NCBI GenBank assembly: GCA_016280955.1
Contig: JAEEHV010000042.1
Span: 57,551 to 121,550, forward strand
Reading direction: 5' to 3'
DNA length: 64,000 bases
Source: Candidatus Gastranaerophilales bacterium
GTDB lineage: Bacteria > Cyanobacteriota > Vampirovibrionia > Gastranaerophilales > Gastranaerophilaceae
Part shown: positions 42,475 through 52,578 of the stretch, one piece after another
Numbering within the stretch: position 1 is the first letter of the stretch
Layout: each line of letters begins with the position of its first letter
Program-made: the position numbers and the translations under genes
Notes under the pieces: generated by a model
The model's database searches: none
Told to the model about the DNA's origin: nothing
The model's input: only the letters and a program-made list of their open reading frames with translations

Positions 42475-44976
42475 ATGGCGGAATCGGCAAATAACGATAA
42501 TGAAAAAGTGTTTTTAACTATACACGGTCATTTTTATCAGCCACCGAGAGAAAATCCTTGGCTGGAATCTATTGAAGAACAGGACAGTGCAAAACCTTTT
42601 CATGACTGGAATGAACGTATTAATGCAGAGTGCTACAATCCGAATTCGGTTTCAAAGATTGTAACTTCTGATAATGAAATTCTTAATGTTGTAAATAACT
42701 ATGAATATATGAGTTACAACTTTGGTCCGACACTTTTATCGTGGATGGAGGAATTTGCCCCGCTGGCATACGAACGTATAATAAAAGCTGATATAAAATC
42801 AAGAAAAATGCATGGCGGGCATGGTAATGCCATAGCGCAGGTTTATAATCATATGATTATGCCGCTTGCATCAGAACGTGATAAACAAACTCAGGTAAAA
42901 TGGGGTATAAAAGATTTTGAATATCGTTTTGGCAGAAAGCCGGAAGGTATGTGGCTTGCAGAAACAGCAACCGATGATGATACTTTGCGTGTTTTGGTGG
43001 AAAATGATATTAAATTTACCATATTATCTCCATATCAGGCATTAAAAATCAGAAAAGAAGGCGAAAACGAATGGCAGGATGTGAGCTGGGGAAATATTGA
43101 TCCGGCTCGTTCCTACAGATATTATATTAAGTCAGCTCCCGGTAAATATATAGATTTATTCTTCTATGACGGTGCGATATCCCGTTCTGTTGCTTTTGAC
43201 GAATTGTTAAAAGACGGTAATAAATTTGTAAACCGCTTAAAAGACGGTATTTCAAGAGAACGTAATTATCCTCAGCTTGTAAATATTGCAACGGATGGTG
43301 AAAGTTACGGTCACCATACCAAATTTGGCGATATGGCTCTTTCGTATGCCGTAAAGTTAAAAGTCAAAGATTCAGGATTTATTATAACAAATTATGCTGA
43401 GTACCTTGAAAAATACAGAAGTTCTTGGGAAGTTGATATTAAACCTGTATCATCATGGAGTTGTTTCCACGGTGTCGGAAGATGGAGTGATGATTGCGGA
43501 TGTTCAACTGGCGGACACCCCGGCTGGAATCAGAAATGGAGAAAACCGTTAAGACAGGCTCTTGATTTTCTCAGGGATGAAATGGTCACGGTATATAACA
43601 AAAATGCCAAAAAATATTTTATAAATCCTGAAGAAGCAAGAAATAATTATATTAATGTGATTCTTGACAGGAGTTCGGTTTCCGTTAAGAATTTCCAGGA
43701 TGAATTTTTCCTTCCTGATTTGAGTGATGACCAAAAGGTTAAGGCATTGGAACTTTTGGAGATACAAAGAGAAGCTATGCTAATGTACACGAGCTGCGGA
43801 TGGTTTTTCTCTGAAATATCAGGTATTGAAACGGTTCAGATTATGAAGTATGCAGCAAGAGTTATGCAGCTTGCCGGAGCTTTTGTAAAGAAGGATTTGG
43901 AAACACCATTTTTGGAAATATTAAAAGATGCCAAAAGCAATATTCCTGAATTCGGAACAGGAAAAGATGTTTATGAAAAATTTGTAAAACCTTCTATTGT
44001 TACTCCGAAGCAGATTGTATGTTTGTGGGCAATATCATCTCTGTACAAAGATGTTGAAGATGAAGAAAATGTATATTGTTACAATATTAAAAAGAAATCA
44101 TATAAGGAAGTTAAAAAAGGCGATTCCAGATTAATTATAGGTCATATTGAAACAGAGTCTATGGTTACTCAGGAAAAATCCGATATGATGTTTACATTAC
44201 TTCAGTTCTCAGGTGGTGATTTCCATTGTGCAATCAAAGAGTATTCGGATAATTTTAGTGAAGTGAAAAAAGAATTAATAAGGACATTCCTTGTATCACC
44301 TTTGACAGAAATAATAAGAAAGATTGACAGTTATTACGGCAAAGAGTATTTCACGTTAAAAGATATATTTATTGAAGAAAGACGTAAAATTCTTCAAACA
44401 ATGCTTAAAGGCAAGTTACAGATATTCTCAAATACTTATGAATCAATGTACAATGAGGGTAAAGGTTCAATTTATCAAATGCAGAATCTCGGTTTAACCA
44501 TTCCTGAGGAATTTAAGATTTCTGCACAGTATGTTTTAACTAAGCAATTTAACGAATTATTCTCAAGTTCTAAAGGATTTATCGATAGTGATATTATTCA
44601 GCAGGCTTCTGATATTAATTTTGAGGCTAAGAAAATCGGGGTTGAAATTGATAAACAGCCTACTTCAAAAATTTTCAGTAAAAAGGTTGCACAAAATATA
44701 AACAGACTTTCATATGCATTGGATATTCAGCAGGTAGATGCAACATTGGAGCTTTTGGATTGTATTTCCAAACTGGAGATAAAGGTTGATATAGCAGAGG
44801 CTCAAAGTTATTTCTTCTCTAAGATTGTTACAAATTTTGAAGAACAGATACAAAATATAACCAGTCAGGCAGACAGGGATTTATTAACAATGTTGTTTGA
44901 AATTGGTGAAAATCTGAATATTAATATGGACTATTATAAAAATGCTTTTGACAGAGCATTGGTGAGCAAAAAGTAA
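42475..44976 (+). CDS. Glycoside hydrolase family 57 protein (DUF3536 type)
   Basis: 833 residues. GH57 conserved regions are visible: HGHFYQPPRENPW (17-29), GHGNAIAQVYNHMIMPLA (115-132), EGMWLAETATD with the likely nucleophile E163, and NIATDGESYGHH with the likely acid/base D274. The long C-terminal DUF3536 part (about 380-833) is helical. Family members act on alpha-glucans such as glycogen-related polymers. No glycogen genes are adjacent. No signal peptide, so cytoplasmic. Shine-Dalgarno AAGGAAA. Confidence 0.92.
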   Translation: MAESANNDNEKVFLTIHGHFYQPPRENPWLESIEEQDSAKPFHDWNERINAECYNPNSVSKIVTSDNEILNVVNNYEYMSYNFGPTLLSWMEEFAPLAYERIIKADIKSRKMHGGHGNAIAQVYNHMIMPLASERDKQTQVKWGIKDFEYRFGRKPEGMWLAETATDDDTLRVLVENDIKFTILSPYQALKIRKEGENEWQDVSWGNIDPARSYRYYIKSAPGKYIDLFFYDGAISRSVAFDELLKDGNKFVNRLKDGISRERNYPQLVNIATDGESYGHHTKFGDMALSYAVKLKVKDSGFIITNYAEYLEKYRSSWEVDIKPVSSWSCFHGVGRWSDDCGCSTGGHPGWNQKWRKPLRQALDFLRDEMVTVYNKNAKKYFINPEEARNNYINVILDRSSVSVKNFQDEFFLPDLSDDQKVKALELLEIQREAMLMYTSCGWFFSEISGIETVQIMKYAARVMQLAGAFVKKDLETPFLEILKDAKSNIPEFGTGKDVYEKFVKPSIVTPKQIVCLWAISSLYKDVEDEENVYCYNIKKKSYKEVKKGDSRLIIGHIETESMVTQEKSDMMFTLLQFSGGDFHCAIKEYSDNFSEVKKELIRTFLVSPLTEIIRKIDSYYGKEYFTLKDIFIEERRKILQTMLKGKLQIFSNTYESMYNEGKGSIYQMQNLGLTIPEEFKISAQYVLTKQFNELFSSSKGFIDSDIIQQASDINFEAKKIGVEIDKQPTSKIFSKKVAQNINRLSYALDIQQVDATLELLDCISKLEIKVDIAEAQSYFFSKIVTNFEEQIQNITSQADRDLLTMLFEIGENLNINMDYYKNAFDRALVSKK

Positions 44977-45007
44977 ACACATCAAATTATATATTTTGGT
45001 GTGTCTT
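44977..45007 (+). terminator. Terminator of the GH57 gene
   Basis: ACACATCAAA (44977-44986) pairs with TTTGGTGTGT (44995-45004), one G-U pair, followed by a short T-rich tail. It begins at the GH57 stop. Confidence 0.7.
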
Positions 45008-45019
45008 TGTTATAATCCT

Positions 45020-46219
45020 TTATTTCAGTCCCGGTTCGGCATCAGAGCCTGTAATCTTTTTTCTCAGGAAGAATATCAGTTCCGGAAGTGCTGCTGCAAG
45101 AAGAAAACTGCTGATTCCGATATTTGCAGCTATATTTACTGATTTAACTCTTAAAGCTTTTTGTGCATATTTATTTATATTTCTGCTCTTTCCGGCTTCT
45201 GCGGTAAATTTATCTATCTCTTTTTTCAAATTGATAATTTTCTTTGTATCAACAAACTCTCTCGGATCACGAATACCATTTTTCAAATATTTGACACCGC
45301 AATATTCTTTACATAATTCAGTAAACTTTGAGTTCGGATTTTTATCCAAATATTCAATTACATTTTCTTTTGAATCAGGCATATCCATTTTTTTTGATTT
45401 TATAATTTCTATAAAATCTTTATCTGCCATTAACTTAGGATCTAAATTAACATCTGTTTTAAATAATTTTAAAGATGCCTTGTCAAGCCATTTGGCAAGA
45501 TAAATTGGAAATACAAAGTTTAGAAACATCATCATAACGTTTTTGAATCCTAATTCCATTTGTTCATACCGATTTCTGCCTGTCCAAACTCTGCCTATAG
45601 TTAATCCGCCATCAGTAACAGCCATTTTATTAACATGTGACATATTTGCCATAGTTGAAGATAAACCCTTAAATGAAATTTCTGATTGATTTAATGAATT
45701 TACTTCTTTTTCTTTTTGTTTAGCAGTTATTTTTTCCGTTAACTTAAAATTCAGTTTTGGTAAAAGGAATCCCATCAATCCAATCGGTATCAGAGTAGAT
45801 AAGGCAAATTTTCCAGCCTGCAGATTTTGATATTTTGATTTATTTGCAAGTGCTTTTTCTAAGTCTTTAACCGCATCAGGTGCTTTATCTTTAAACTTTT
45901 TGATATTCAGTAAAATACCCTGATCTTTGCGTTCTTTAAACAAACTCATATTTACACCGGCATTATATCCGCATTTTTTGATAATTTTATTTGCGAATTT
46001 ATCTAAAACGATAGGCCCACATATCCAGATAGCAGAAGTTCCGTATTCATCAATAAATCTTTCACGAAACGCATTATTTGCGGTTTGTTTTGAATCTTTA
46101 AGGTTTTGATTATATGTTAAACCTAATTTTGTAGGAATCTCAATACAGCAATCACGAACAAACAAAGGTGCTACACCCCTGTTATTGCCAACTGCCGATA
46201 TTATATTTATAAATGACAT
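45020..46219 (-). CDS. Membrane protein with internal duplication, paralogue of the gene at 13092
   Basis: 399 residues. Same plan as the protein at 13092: charged segment ERFIDEYGTSAIWICGPI (compare ERFIEEIMGSITWLCGVM), hydrophobic helix ending in PKL, basic linker with EISFKG, then GGLTIGRVWTGRNRYEQ (compare GIVTGRMYNARSKEERRE), a hydrophobic segment, and a C-terminal hydrophobic helix before TGSDAEPG (compare TGVDAFPG). Shared motifs stand in the same order, so common ancestry is clear. Function unknown, membrane-associated. It has weak Shine-Dalgarno and a structured upstream element (46261-46325). Confidence 0.75.
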   Translation of the reverse strand: MSFINIISAVGNNRGVAPLFVRDCCIEIPTKLGLTYNQNLKDSKQTANNAFRERFIDEYGTSAIWICGPIVLDKFANKIIKKCGYNAGVNMSLFKERKDQGILLNIKKFKDKAPDAVKDLEKALANKSKYQNLQAGKFALSTLIPIGLMGFLLPKLNFKLTEKITAKQKEKEVNSLNQSEISFKGLSSTMANMSHVNKMAVTDGGLTIGRVWTGRNRYEQMELGFKNVMMMFLNFVFPIYLAKWLDKASLKLFKTDVNLDPKLMADKDFIEIIKSKKMDMPDSKENVIEYLDKNPNSKFTELCKEYCGVKYLKNGIRDPREFVDTKKIINLKKEIDKFTAEAGKSRNINKYAQKALRVKSVNIAANIGISSFLLAAALPELIFFLRKKITGSDAEPGLK

Positions 46220-46260
46220 TTAATTTTTCTCCATTTCAATCGTACTCACCTCTCTTAATT

Positions 46261-46325
46261 ATCCCGGAAAGCAGCGATTGTAAAGAGTTTTAGAGAAGCG
46301 ACAAAACTCGTGCCCTTTCCGGGAT
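46261..46325. other. Structured intergenic element with nested inverted repeats
   Basis: Outer stem ATCCCGGAAAG / CTTTCCGGGAT (46261-46271 with 46315-46325, 11 bp, perfect) encloses GAGTTTT / AAAACTC (46285-46291 with 46303-46309, 7 bp). It lies 42 nt upstream of the minus-strand gene start and 192 nt from the divergent gene. It has no T tail on either strand. It could be a leader RNA of the minus-strand gene or a palindromic repeat. No riboswitch class was matched. Confidence 0.5.
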
Positions 46326-46516
46326 GTGATGAGCATGATGATGTTTTGTGCTGTATAATGTCATAACAATTCCTTAATTTTATATGTACATGCTTATTTT
46401 AACACGAATGAAATTATTGTAAATATAAACAAAATATATATTTTTGTATAAATTTAAGCAAAAATTTGAAGTAAATTTAATTAATTGCGTGATATAATTT
46501 TTAAGAGGAGTTTATT

Positions 46517-47287
46517 ATGAAAAAAGTTTTAAATTGTTGTTTAATTTTAACGATTATATCAGTTATTTGTATCGGAGAATCAGTAAAAGCTATGCCTAAC
46601 CCCTGGATAGATTGCGGTGACGACATAAGCTGCGGTGCAAAAAAGGCCGGCTTTAATTTTCCATTGAGGGTTAAAAAATATTCAGTCCATGCGATGGACG
46701 GTTTAATGGAAATAAAATTTCCTCTTGATAAAAAAAGAACCGTAACAGTAAGAAAGGCTGTAGAATATAAAGGTGCCGGAGGTGAAAACGGAATACAGGA
46801 TATCTCAGGTGACTATAATAATTATAAGTTTAACGAACCTGTCAGACTTAATAACGGAGTTTTATTTGACGTAAGAGGCAACAACAAAAATAAATTTTAT
46901 GTAGCAAATTTTGCAGCAGAATCAGGATACTACAGTTTTTATTGTTCCGAAGGCATGAAGATGAATGATCTTAAATATTTTTATAAAATTCTGGAGGAAG
47001 CAGAAGCCCCAAGAATGAATTTTTCGGAAACAGAGAAAAATACAATTGAAAAACTTTCTGAATCAAGAACTGTTGATGGTATCGTAGAGCCGGTTTATAC
47101 ACAGGATTGTTTCCCGAGAACATTGCAGAAAAAAGGTGTTTCTAAAGAATGTTTTGACAGAGCAAACTTAGGTGATGATAAATATTGTTCAGCCTCTGAA
47201 ATCAAAATGATAAAAGAGTATTACAAAAAAGGGCAAAACAAAGATCCCCTGAACGATTGCAGCGGAAAGTTTTGTGCTGAAGAATAA
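46517..47287 (+). CDS. Exported cysteine-containing protein, unknown
   Basis: 256 residues with a signal peptide (about 1-26, ending SVKAM). Ten or so cysteines in the mature part (CGDDISCG, FYCSEG, DCFPR, ECFDR, KYCSAS, DCSGKFC) suggest disulfide bonds in the periplasm. A beta-rich region (about 45-135) precedes helices with many charged residues. No known domain recognised. Shine-Dalgarno AAGAGGAG. TATAAT at about 46493 may be its -10. Confidence 0.75.
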   Translation: MKKVLNCCLILTIISVICIGESVKAMPNPWIDCGDDISCGAKKAGFNFPLRVKKYSVHAMDGLMEIKFPLDKKRTVTVRKAVEYKGAGGENGIQDISGDYNNYKFNEPVRLNNGVLFDVRGNNKNKFYVANFAAESGYYSFYCSEGMKMNDLKYFYKILEEAEAPRMNFSETEKNTIEKLSESRTVDGIVEPVYTQDCFPRTLQKKGVSKECFDRANLGDDKYCSASEIKMIKEYYKKGQNKDPLNDCSGKFCAEE

Positions 47288-47296
47288 ACAAATAAA

Positions 47297-47644
47297 TTAT
47301 ATAAATTCGTAAGGAACAGGAATTTTAAATTCTTTGTTCTTTGCAAGAGCACAAAGATTTATTATTATTACTATAAAATTTATTATTGCCAAAATCGGAG
47401 CAACAAATATTGCCGCAAGCCAACCGACAATCGGTATTAACAGTAACAGAGATATTAAAAATAACAACAGTTCAAAATTAAAGAATGCTTTTGATACTGT
47501 ATATGTAGTATCACTAATATATTCTTTCGGAATAAATATTACTATTAAAGACGGAACAAAAACAAAAAATATTGAACTTACAATCATTGCAAGTGTAATA
47601 AGTTTATCTTTATCATCTTTAAAAACCGGAATAATTTTTTTCAT
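47297..47644 (-). CDS. Small membrane protein, DUF4870/Tic20-like
   Basis: 115 residues with three hydrophobic segments (about 13-37, 52-72 and 75-100). Charged loop PKEYISDTTYTVSKAFFNFEL and C-terminal KNKEFKIPVPYEFI match the pattern of DUF4870 proteins, which have an NF-x-L segment after the first helix and a GE-YR-P-like tail. Function not established in the family. Upstream GGAGGTAT is a good Shine-Dalgarno. Convergent with the exported gene at 46517 (9-nt gap). Confidence 0.72.
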   Translation of the reverse strand: MKKIIPVFKDDKDKLITLAMIVSSIFFVFVPSLIVIFIPKEYISDTTYTVSKAFFNFELLLFLISLLLLIPIVGWLAAIFVAPILAIINFIVIIINLCALAKNKEFKIPVPYEFI

Positions 47645-47745
47645 ATAATACCTCCAACTATCAAAATATATTATTTATAATACACCCAATTATAAATTTT
47701 ATACAACTTTTTTAGAAACCATAATAAAATTCCGTCTTATTTGTA

Positions 47746-47754
47746 TGATATAAT
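47746..47754 (+). promoter_or_regulatory. Predicted leaderless extended -10 promoter of the glycan cluster
   Basis: TGA-TATAAT with TATAAT at 47749-47754, ending exactly 6 nt before the ATG at 47761. No Shine-Dalgarno. It would drive the five-gene glycosyltransferase run. Confidence 0.5.
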
Positions 47755-47760
47755 ATCTGT

Positions 47761-48711
47761 ATGGAAGAAAAAGTTTTTGTCGTTTTTAATACAACAAGTA
47801 TAGGAGATGTTTTGGTTACAAACACTCTTATTCAAAATATAAAATATTATTACCCTGATTCAAAAGTAGTATTTGTATGCAATGATGCTCTCAGAGATAT
47901 CACAAAATATCAGGATGGTGTTGATGATGTAATTACATATGACAAAAATAAAATAAAGAATTTAATACAAATTTTTAAATTTACATCAACATTTCCATAT
48001 AAAAAACCTTTTGCATCATTTGTTACATACTCAAATGAAAGAAATCTGCTTATATCCAGATTAATAGGTGCAAAGCATATAATATCACATCATAAATTCA
48101 AATTATGGAATACAAAGGAAAAATATCCGTTAAAAGAATATGTTCATATAAAAGACAGATGGGGCGGTATGATTGAGCCGTTAACCGGTGAGCATAAAAA
48201 TCTTCCGATAAAATATAATCTGCCTGAAGCTGACACACCGGTTATTCAGGAATTCAGACAATTAAAAAATCCTGTAATAATATCTCCGACAAGCAACTTT
48301 AAACCCAAAGATATGTCAGCAAGTGATTGTGATGTAGTAATAGGTTTGCTTAATGATAACGGATATACACCCGTAATTACAGGTGCAGGACAAATCAGCA
48401 GAGATTTTTCAGAGCAGTTAAGAAAAATTTGCAAAACTAATTATACTGATTTTACGGATAAAACTTCTTTTATCGAGCTTGCAAATATTTTAAAACTCAG
48501 TAAAGGATGTATTAGTGTTGATACAGGTACTCTGCATTTTGCAAATTCCTTGCAGGTTCCTACTGTCGGAATTTTTTATCATAATTTTTCAGAGGTATGG
48601 GGTTCGGATTGTTCACTATATCCGGCAGTAATTTTAAACAATGACACATCTCCTTCTGACATTATGAATGCGTTTAAAGAGCTGCAAAGCCGTATGGTTT
48701 GTGTGCCGTAA
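47761..48711 (+). CDS. Glycosyltransferase family 9 (heptosyltransferase-like)
   Basis: 316 residues. N-terminal TTSIGDVLVTNTLIQNIKYYYPDSKVVFVCN is the GT9 entry motif (GDvL, P-A-x-V). A C-terminal sugar-nucleotide domain has NPVIISPTSNFKPKDMS and SKGCISVDTGTLHFANSLQVPTVGIF (the conserved D-GxxH-A block). Such enzymes add heptose or similar sugars to lipopolysaccharide core or surface glycans, on the cytoplasmic face. First gene of the glycan cluster. Confidence 0.9.
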   Translation: MEEKVFVVFNTTSIGDVLVTNTLIQNIKYYYPDSKVVFVCNDALRDITKYQDGVDDVITYDKNKIKNLIQIFKFTSTFPYKKPFASFVTYSNERNLLISRLIGAKHIISHHKFKLWNTKEKYPLKEYVHIKDRWGGMIEPLTGEHKNLPIKYNLPEADTPVIQEFRQLKNPVIISPTSNFKPKDMSASDCDVVIGLLNDNGYTPVITGAGQISRDFSEQLRKICKTNYTDFTDKTSFIELANILKLSKGCISVDTGTLHFANSLQVPTVGIFYHNFSEVWGSDCSLYPAVILNNDTSPSDIMNAFKELQSRMVCVP

Positions 48712-48731
48712 AATTATACAAGGATATTAAA

Positions 48732-49637
48732 ATGAAATTAATTCGGTATTTTGACGGACATATAGTAATAAATCTGTTTGGATTAATTGTAAGAATAAAA
48801 CATTACAAAAAATATTGTTGTCCGGAGCCGATGGAATGCGGAATAAATGAAAATTCCGAACGAAATAATAAAATTATTGTTTCACTGACCAGTTTTCCCG
48901 AACGGATAAATATTGTTGTAAAAACTATTAAAACACTTCTTACACAGACCGTCAAACCTGATATGGTGATTCTTTGGCTCGCACCTGATCAATTCCCGAA
49001 CAAAGAAAAAGACTTGCCGAAGGAGCTGTTAGATTTATGTAAATATGGTTTAACAATAGATTGGTATAATGATATCCGTTCATACAAAAAAATAATCCCC
49101 ACACTGAATAAATATCCTGATGCTGTAATAATAACCACAGATGACGATATTTATTATGCACGGGATATGGTAGAAACACTTTATGCCTCATATCTTAACC
49201 ATCCCGAGGATATACATTCAAACCGCTGTGATTGGCTTAGTATAAACAACGGGAAAATTATTTGGGATGGAACACGTGAATTATTAAAAGATACTCACAG
49301 AGGAGAAGCAGGATTCCGTCAACGTTTGACAGGATACGGAGCTGTATTATATCCGCCGCATTCTTTGTACAAAGATGTTACAAATGAAGATATTATATCG
49401 GAAACAATTCCGACACATGATGACGTATGGCTTTGGGCTATGGCAGTTCTTGCAGGAACAAAAACCAGATCGGTTAAAGGATTTTCTGAATCAATTAATT
49501 ATATAGAAGATTCACAGCAGTACGGTTTATGTAAAATTAACAAAAAAGGTATCGGAATGGGTTTGGAAGATGCTTATGATATAATTATCAAAAAGTATCC
49601 TCAAATTATGGAGGTTTTGGAAAAAGAATGTTCTTAA
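48732..49637 (+). CDS. Glycosyltransferase, GT2/GTA-type
   Basis: 301 residues from ATG 48732, with AAGGATATT upstream; the earlier in-frame GTG at 48699 lies inside the previous gene. After a short hydrophobic start, the block KIIVSLTSFPERINIVVKTI and ILWLAPDQFP leads to the donor-binding DDD motif in VIITTDDDIYYARDM. A THDDVWLWAMAVLAGT segment resembles acceptor-side residues. It belongs with capsule or LPS glycosyltransferases whose linkage is unknown. It overlaps the next gene by 10 nt. Confidence 0.85.
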   Translation: MKLIRYFDGHIVINLFGLIVRIKHYKKYCCPEPMECGINENSERNNKIIVSLTSFPERINIVVKTIKTLLTQTVKPDMVILWLAPDQFPNKEKDLPKELLDLCKYGLTIDWYNDIRSYKKIIPTLNKYPDAVIITTDDDIYYARDMVETLYASYLNHPEDIHSNRCDWLSINNGKIIWDGTRELLKDTHRGEAGFRQRLTGYGAVLYPPHSLYKDVTNEDIISETIPTHDDVWLWAMAVLAGTKTRSVKGFSESINYIEDSQQYGLCKINKKGIGMGLEDAYDIIIKKYPQIMEVLEKECS

Positions 49638-50551
49638 AATCTTTATTCTGGCAAACGGTAAACAGTTTAATAAAAATATTTTTGGAAGTTTTTGTTTTTG
49701 ACAGAAAAATCAGAAGGATTCTGAAAGGTAACTGGGCAAAGTTTTATTTGAGAAAGTATGTGAGCGGCAGGGAAAAATATCTTTATCTTACAGAAACAAA
49801 AAATTCTCAACCGGAAGATGAAAACAGAACAATCTGGCAGTACTGGGAAAATCCTGACGGAACAATTCCGCCATTAGTTCAGACTTGTTTAAACAGTGTT
49901 GATAAATATAAGGGAAAGTGTAACAGAATATTCTTAACTCCTGAAAATGTAAAAGAGTATGTTGAAATTCCTCAGGTATTTTGGAACTTAAAAGAAAAAG
50001 GTATTATAAAAACCGCATTTTTTTCAGATATTTTAAGAACTTGTCTTTTAATTCAACATGGCGGTATATGGATTGATGCTACGGTTTTGTTAACGGAAGA
50101 ACTTCCTGCATATATTACTGATGCGGATTTATTTATATTCCAAAACGATTTAAAAATTGATTTGGACGGACTCAATATGGCAAGTTATTTTATCTCGGCA
50201 AAAAAGGATAATAAAATTTTAAAAGAAACATTATCCGCACTTATAAAATACTGGAAAGAAAACAGATTCCTTGTAAATTATTTTACTTTTCTGCACACCT
50301 TTACTATGGTTACTCAGGCAAGCAAAGAAAATAAAGAGCTGTTTAAAAATGTTCCGTTCTTCAGTTTTTTGCCGGTGCAGCAATTCCAAAGTGAATTACT
50401 GAATCAGTACACGGAAGAACGTTGGAATGAGATAAAAAAAATTAGCGGTGTTCATAAACTGACGCATAAACAATCTGTCTTAACGAAGAAAAAGGAATTT
50501 GATATTAAGGGAACATTTTACGAAAAACTTATAGAAGGGAGTATTCTGTAA
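49628..50551 (+). CDS. Capsular polysaccharide synthesis protein (GT32-like)
   Basis: 307 residues. [25 protein letters not shown] matches the N-terminal motif of capsular polysaccharide synthesis (Caps_synth) proteins. [29 protein letters not shown] contains the DxxR...GG-(Y/I)-xD donor site of GT32-type transferases. It is a cytoplasmic transferase with a short hydrophobic N-terminus. Start overlaps the previous stop; the end shares one nucleotide with the next ATG (TAATG). Confidence 0.88.
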   Translation: MFLKSLFWQTVNSLIKIFLEVFVFDRKIRRILKGNWAKFYLRKYVSGREKYLYLTETKNSQPEDENRTIWQYWENPDGTIPPLVQTCLNSVDKYKGKCNRIFLTPENVKEYVEIPQVFWNLKEKGIIKTAFFSDILRTCLLIQHGGIWIDATVLLTEELPAYITDADLFIFQNDLKIDLDGLNMASYFISAKKDNKILKETLSALIKYWKENRFLVNYFTFLHTFTMVTQASKENKELFKNVPFFSFLPVQQFQSELLNQYTEERWNEIKKISGVHKLTHKQSVLTKKKEFDIKGTFYEKLIEGSIL

Positions 50552-51156
50552 TGAATTTGTTTAAAAAACTTCAGCAGAAAAATTATTACAGATATCTGCG
50601 AAAAAAAGGATATAAACTTGGTGAGCATACATATATCGGTAAAAAAGCAGGCTTATGTTCCCCGGATAAAATTAGTTTTGGTGATTATTGCTCTATCGGT
50701 AATAATACAATGTTTAACCCTTCTCAGCATCCGACAAACTGGCTTTCGGTTCATCCTTTTCAGTACTGGGAAAAATGTAATTCCAAATTGTACGGTAATA
50801 TTACCAATGAAAACGCAATACCTTTTGATGAAGTTCCAAATAATATAGAAATCGGTAATGATGTTTGGATAGGAGAACGTGCCGTTATAATGGGCGGTGT
50901 AAAAATTAATGATGGTGCAATTGTTGCACTGGGAGCAGTCGTAACAAAGGACGTTCCGCCTTATGCAATTGTCGGAGGTGTTCCTGCGAGAGTTATAAAA
51001 TTCAGATTTCCGCAAAATATTATTGATGAACTTATCCGTCTGCAATGGTGGAATCTTCCGTATGAATATATAAAAACATTACCTTTTAATAATATAGAGG
51101 AGTGTATAAAACAGATTAAAAATTATAAATCAAGCGAGGTTTCCGGTGAAGTTTAG
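50551..51156 (+). CDS. Hexapeptide-repeat acyltransferase
   Basis: 201 residues. Left-handed beta-helix repeats: [26 protein letters not shown] at the N-terminal half, [51 protein letters not shown] in the middle. The catalytic His motif ([11 protein letters not shown]) is typical of CatB-type acetyltransferases. In this setting it probably acetylates a sugar of the surface glycan. Overlaps the previous and next genes. Confidence 0.92.
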   Translation: MNLFKKLQQKNYYRYLRKKGYKLGEHTYIGKKAGLCSPDKISFGDYCSIGNNTMFNPSQHPTNWLSVHPFQYWEKCNSKLYGNITNENAIPFDEVPNNIEIGNDVWIGERAVIMGGVKINDGAIVALGAVVTKDVPPYAIVGGVPARVIKFRFPQNIIDELIRLQWWNLPYEYIKTLPFNNIEECIKQIKNYKSSEVSGEV

Positions 51157-52093
51157 TATTGCGTATGCTCCCGATGATAAATATATAAATCAGACAGTTG
51201 TTTCCATGGTTAGTGCCACAGAAAACAATAAGGAACATGATATTGAATTTATAATCATATATTCAAATTTAAAAGAAGAAAGCATAAACAAACTCAGAGA
51301 TGTAAAAAACTGCAAACTCAGATTAATTCAGGTTGAAGAAGATATCTTTAGCCAGCTTCCGCTGTCAAAGTGGGTAACGGTACAGGCATGGTTCAGAATA
51401 AAACTTCCTGATTTGTGTCCCGATTTGGATAGAATTCTCTACCTTGATTGCGATACACTTGTATTGGGCAATTTGGAAGAATTGTTTAAGTCGGATTTAA
51501 ACGGATGCTACCTTGCAGGAGTTAAGGATGTCTGGGGTGTTAATAATTACTGTAAAAGGCTGAATATGACATCCGGAGTTTATGTTAATTCAGGAATGCT
51601 CTTGTTAAATGCAGAATATTGCCGTAATGAAAAATTCTTTGATAAGACTGTAGAATTTGCAAATAACAATGCTAAAATAATTGAGTTTTGCGACCAGGAT
51701 TCTATTAATAAAGTAGTTGATAATAACAAACTGGTACTTCATCCGAAATATAATTATATGGATACCTGGTGGAAAGGCGGATATTATGAATACGAAGGAG
51801 ATGAGGAAAAAGAATATTTAGAAGCTGCAAAATCTCCGATAATTGCACACCTGACAGGGCTAAAACCTGCTTTTAAAGGATGCGGCAACAGATATAAAGA
51901 TAAATGGTGGGAATATGCAAAAATTACCGATATTTATCAGGAACTTTTAAATGAATATGAACAATCAAAGATACCCCAAGAGCCATTTAAAGATAAATTG
52001 TTTTCAATTAAAAACAGATATGAAGGCAAAACCAAAATTAAGATTTTAACCATACTGGGATTAAGATTTGTTATAAGCAAAAAAACAAAATAA
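51146..52093 (+). CDS. Glycosyltransferase family 8
   Basis: 315 residues from a GTG start that overlaps the previous gene by 11 nt. [20 protein letters not shown] and [19 protein letters not shown] (DxD motif) are GT8 hallmarks. [17 protein letters not shown] and the His-containing [16 protein letters not shown] (metal site) are also present. GT8 enzymes transfer glucose or galactose to LPS core or other glycans with retention. Last gene of the five-gene run. Confidence 0.93.
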   Translation: MKFSIAYAPDDKYINQTVVSMVSATENNKEHDIEFIIIYSNLKEESINKLRDVKNCKLRLIQVEEDIFSQLPLSKWVTVQAWFRIKLPDLCPDLDRILYLDCDTLVLGNLEELFKSDLNGCYLAGVKDVWGVNNYCKRLNMTSGVYVNSGMLLLNAEYCRNEKFFDKTVEFANNNAKIIEFCDQDSINKVVDNNKLVLHPKYNYMDTWWKGGYYEYEGDEEKEYLEAAKSPIIAHLTGLKPAFKGCGNRYKDKWWEYAKITDIYQELLNEYEQSKIPQEPFKDKLFSIKNRYEGKTKIKILTILGLRFVISKKTK

Positions 52094-52193
52094 TTGAAAA
52101 TTTCTGTATAGTTTATTGTAAATAAATGTAAAATAATTCAGATTTATTGTTATATTGTATAAAACTTGGGGAATTATATATATGGTATAAATT

Positions 52194-52577
52194 ATGAGTG
52201 TTTTGTCGTCTTTAGATACATCTTTATATACAACACCGATGTCGGTTATGTTTGATGCCCCGTTAACCCAACCGACAACGGCACAAAACATTGAAAAAGT
52301 TGAACGTTATGACAGACCTAATGTAGCAGCAGAAGATGCTGATACACCTAAGGTTGATTTAAATAATTATTACTCTAACGTTCAGCTTCCTGATTCGTAT
52401 TCTAACGGAGATTTAAATTCTGCTTTCAAAGAGGCAGGCAAACAATTTGACAATGCCGTTATGAAAGCCCTTGAGAACGGATACACTCCTCAGGATGCCG
52501 TTAATGTGCAAAAAGCAAAAGTTGCCTATGAGGCATTAATGAAAGCGGAATCTTCCACTTTTGAACTGTTTGTTTAA
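52194..52577 (+). CDS. Small lineage-type protein, unknown
   Basis: 127 residues. The N-terminal third is low-complexity (Ser/Thr/Pro), the rest a helical region (about 75-120: LNSAFKEAGKQFDNAVMKALENG and DAVNVQKAKVAYEAL). No signal peptide, no known domain. It resembles the 28771 protein in size and style, including an M-S-V-(L/I) start. No clear Shine-Dalgarno at usual spacing; GGGGAA lies about 20 nt upstream. It ends 1 nt before the convergent nth gene. Confidence 0.65.
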   Translation: MSVLSSLDTSLYTTPMSVMFDAPLTQPTTAQNIEKVERYDRPNVAAEDADTPKVDLNNYYSNVQLPDSYSNGDLNSAFKEAGKQFDNAVMKALENGYTPQDAVNVQKAKVAYEALMKAESSTFELFV

Positions 52578-52578
52578 T

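Noticed and set aside
46261..46325. Known riboswitch (c-di-GMP, cobalamin, T-box, fluoride) for the nested hairpin
   Set aside because: No conserved core nucleotides of these classes could be recognised; kept as an unknown element.
52182..52196. Leaderless pattern before the gene at 52194
   Set aside because: The TATAAA ends only 2 nt before the ATG, so it does not fit the spacing.
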